A stretch of DNA of 57,033 nt from Candidatus Sulfotelmatobacter kueseliae. Lineage in GTDB: Bacteria > Acidobacteriota > Terriglobia > Terriglobales > Acidobacteriaceae. Location of the stretch: NCBI GenBank assembly GCA_900290255.1, contig OMOD01000137.1, forward strand, positions 1 through 57,033, written 5' to 3'. The position numbers and the translations under genes were made by a program. Shown here in pieces: positions 55,391 through 57,033 of the stretch (its first letter is position 1; each line of letters starts with the position of its first letter). Under the pieces are notes generated by a model. It saw nothing but the letters and a program-made list of their open reading frames with translations, was not told where the DNA came from and did no database searches.

Positions 55391-56701
55391 TCAGCGGAAG
55401 CGCGTCGTGCGCCAAAGCGCGACTCCGCCAGCAGCCAGCAGAGAAAACATGGCCAGCACGAGAACAGCCGCCCAGCCGATGCTGATGTTCAGGTGAGGCA
55501 GCCGGGCCACGAGAGCGAGCGCAGCGAAAAGAACCGTGGTGCCCAAAATCAGCAGCCAATCGAGCAATGTTCTGCGGGTCGGGCCGGTCTCGTAGGCGCG
55601 GCCTTCTATCCCAGCTCGCACGTATTCATCTTCAATTCCATAGCGCTGGCCTTCGCGCTCGGCGACCTCCTTCCAAGATGAATGCTCGCGTTCGGTTGCG
55701 GAAGAAAGCGCAATGGCGACCGCTCCCAGCGCCATCAGGAGCGATCCGCCGGCAACCTCGGCATATACCATAGGGCTTCCGCCTGCGAGTTCATGAAAGA
55801 CCAGAACGCCCCATAGCAGCCCCCACAGCTGGTTGGTGTTGGAGAGCGGAATGCCCCGGCTGATGCCGACGTACTTGGTGGCGTACTGCTGAAACAAATC
55901 CCCCAGCACCCAGACGAAGCCGCCCAGCATCAGCCAGAACAACACCGGGCGCGCGGTTGCGAGTTCATGCCAGAGCGGGGTCGCGCCACGGTAGCCGATG
56001 GCTAAGGCAGCCATGGTGGCCAGTTCTCCGATGGTGAAAAACGTGATGAACGAAAGCGGATTCATGCCCGTCAGGTACGCCTTGCGGTAGGGGATGTACA
56101 TGGTTCCCCAGAGAATGCCTGCGCCCAGCGCGGCAAACACGCCCAGGGCGGCTTTGCCCGGCGCAGCCTGGTGCGAGGATGCGATGGCCAGCAGCGTGGC
56201 TCCGGCAAACATGCCGGCGGCGCCGCCCAGCACACCCAGCCAGCGTTTCCATCCGGCATAGTGCAGCTCGTTGAACAAGAGAAAGCCCCAGAAGATGCCG
56301 AGCAGGCTGTTGGTGTTCCACAGGGGAAAGGCGATGCTGAGGCCGACGTTGCGGATGGCGTAAATGGTCAGCGTGTTGGCAACGGCCCACATGCATCCGG
56401 CCAGCACAGCCCAAACCACCAGATGCGGCGCCTGGCGCACATCGTTGCGAACATGCGCGGTGCCGCGGACAAACGCAGGCACGCTCCAGCGGGCCAGAAA
56501 AACTCCGCAGACCATGATGAGCGAGACGGTAATCGGTGAAATGTCCGGGTTGACCAGCTTGATGGGAGCCTCGGCGCCGCCCAGCCAGGCTCCGGCGGCG
56601 AACCCGCAGAAGATGCCGAGCGCCTGCAGGCTGCGCAAGCGGGCTGCGTGCATGGTGTTGGGAACGGCCGTGGCCTGCCCACTTGCTGGCGATGAGTTCA
56701 A
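55391..56701 (-). CDS. GRP/RhaT-type sugar transporter
   Basis: A 436-aa protein with ten or more membrane helices in two homologous halves (SIAFPLWNTNSLLGIFWGFLLFNEL and GISRGIPLSNTNQLWGLLWGVLVFHEL). These N-T-N/L-G-x-x-W-G repeats are typical of the L-rhamnose-proton symporter/glucose uptake family. A soluble loop (about 350-385) precedes two extra C-terminal helices, which are beyond the usual length. The start is TTG 56701, overlapping the small upstream gene; ATG 56653 is possible. Confidence 0.85.
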   Translation of the reverse strand: MNSSPASGQATAVPNTMHAARLRSLQALGIFCGFAAGAWLGGAEAPIKLVNPDISPITVSLIMVCGVFLARWSVPAFVRGTAHVRNDVRQAPHLVVWAVLAGCMWAVANTLTIYAIRNVGLSIAFPLWNTNSLLGIFWGFLLFNELHYAGWKRWLGVLGGAAGMFAGATLLAIASSHQAAPGKAALGVFAALGAGILWGTMYIPYRKAYLTGMNPLSFITFFTIGELATMAALAIGYRGATPLWHELATARPVLFWLMLGGFVWVLGDLFQQYATKYVGISRGIPLSNTNQLWGLLWGVLVFHELAGGSPMVYAEVAGGSLLMALGAVAIALSSATEREHSSWKEVAEREGQRYGIEDEYVRAGIEGRAYETGPTRRTLLDWLLILGTTVLFAALALVARLPHLNISIGWAAVLVLAMFSLLAAGGVALWRTTRFR

Positions 56702-56880
56702 CGGAGCTTATCCAGGAGCAGAAGCCCGCCCAGGAGAACGCACAGCGGAATCCAGAAGTGAAGGTCGGTCGCAATGGCGCGAAACAAATTGCGGGGAACG
56801 CGGTCAGTGCGGGGAGCGCGGTCGGTTGGGGTAGCCAATAGTGCAACCTCGGGATGAGTTTGCCGAATCTGGACTGCCAT
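56698..56880 (-). CDS. Tiny membrane protein upstream of the sugar transporter
   Basis: A 60-aa protein with an Arg/Thr-rich N-terminus and one membrane helix at the end (FWIPLCVLLGGLLLLDKL). Its stop overlaps the transporter's TTG start by 4 nt (TTGA), which argues for a translated, coupled gene. There is no clear Shine-Dalgarno. It could be a regulatory subunit of the transporter (inference). Confidence 0.5.
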   Translation of the reverse strand: MAVQIRQTHPEVALLATPTDRAPRTDRVPRNLFRAIATDLHFWIPLCVLLGGLLLLDKLR

Positions 56881-57033
56881 CTTAGGGGTGGTTGAGGCGG
56901 GAGTCAACGCTGAGGCGGGGATAGCTATATGGGGGTGGAAAATTCCTACACCTCCCCTCCCCGAATGTCTAGCGATCAAGTTGGGATGGCCGGACGGGGG
57001 GCGCGTAGCGCGGGGTAGGCGTGAGGGGAGCGC

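Noticed and set aside
1..57033. tRNA or rRNA genes, insertion sequences with transposase, prophage
   Set aside because: Nothing with these signatures was found by eye on either strand; a covariance-model search would be needed to exclude a tRNA.

Overview
The window looks like chromosomal DNA of an Acidobacteriota member (Terriglobia / Koribacter-like). The reasons are the moderately high GC content, the style of the CheR/CheW/CheX chemosensory operon, the DUF58, DUF255 and 2-oxoacid dehydrogenase E1 alpha-beta fusion genes, and spacers packed with short hairpin repeats and degenerate 7-8 nt word arrays. The taxonomic call is inferred from protein character; no rRNA or tRNA gene was found.

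Region 1 (0.3-19.2 kb) is a signalling island. On the minus strand, running down from 8.6 kb, lies a chemosensory operon: tonB-like, mcp, cheW, cheR, cheA, cheB, cheY, cheX. Divergent from it, on the plus strand, are a 1335-aa GAF/PAS histidine kinase, a single-domain receiver, an NtrC-type sigma-54 activator, a small secreted protein, a degenerate PilZ-like protein, an Ala/Lys/Pro-rich protein, a kinase-like protein with an H-box but no ATPase, and a second, divergent CheR. Two -24/-12 (sigma-54) promoters are visible, one before the tonB-like/che operon and one before the PilZ-like gene. Both are preceded by the same TGAGAC/GTCTCA inverted repeats 120-180 bp upstream, as expected for activator sites of the NtrC-type protein encoded between them. 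cheR and the NtrC-type gene each carry a single frameshift.

Region 2 (19.2-29.7 kb) holds a Phd/PIN toxin-antitoxin pair with a third gene attached, uvrB, a glycoside hydrolase family 2 beta-galactosidase whose Tat signal is broken by a 35-bp tandem duplication, a PilZ protein, a transglutaminase-like protein, a phosphoglycolate phosphatase, and an arsenic module (arsR, arsM, arsC-like).

Region 3 (29.8-49.1 kb) is mostly metabolic and housekeeping: the E1 alpha-beta fusion, aquaporin Z, DUF58, a CBS pair, a membrane protein, a tiny secreted peptide, a DUF255 thioredoxin-fold protein, a RelE/HTH toxin-antitoxin pair, an M20 peptidase, an alpha/beta hydrolase, glycerate kinase, a VOC protein, an MBL hydrolase, a beta-hydroxyacid dehydrogenase, a threonine dehydratase-like enzyme, a fatty acid desaturase and an HTH-TOBE regulator.

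Region 4 (49.2-57.0 kb) has a porin, a histidine kinase/OmpR-type regulator pair, an ABC permease and ATPase, and a sugar/rhamnose-type transporter preceded by a tiny membrane protein. Several genes across the window (antitoxin, arsR, alpha/beta hydrolase, M20 peptidase, glycerate kinase, perhaps DUF255) have a -10 box that ends only 6-7 nt before the start codon and no Shine-Dalgarno, which points to leaderless mRNAs.
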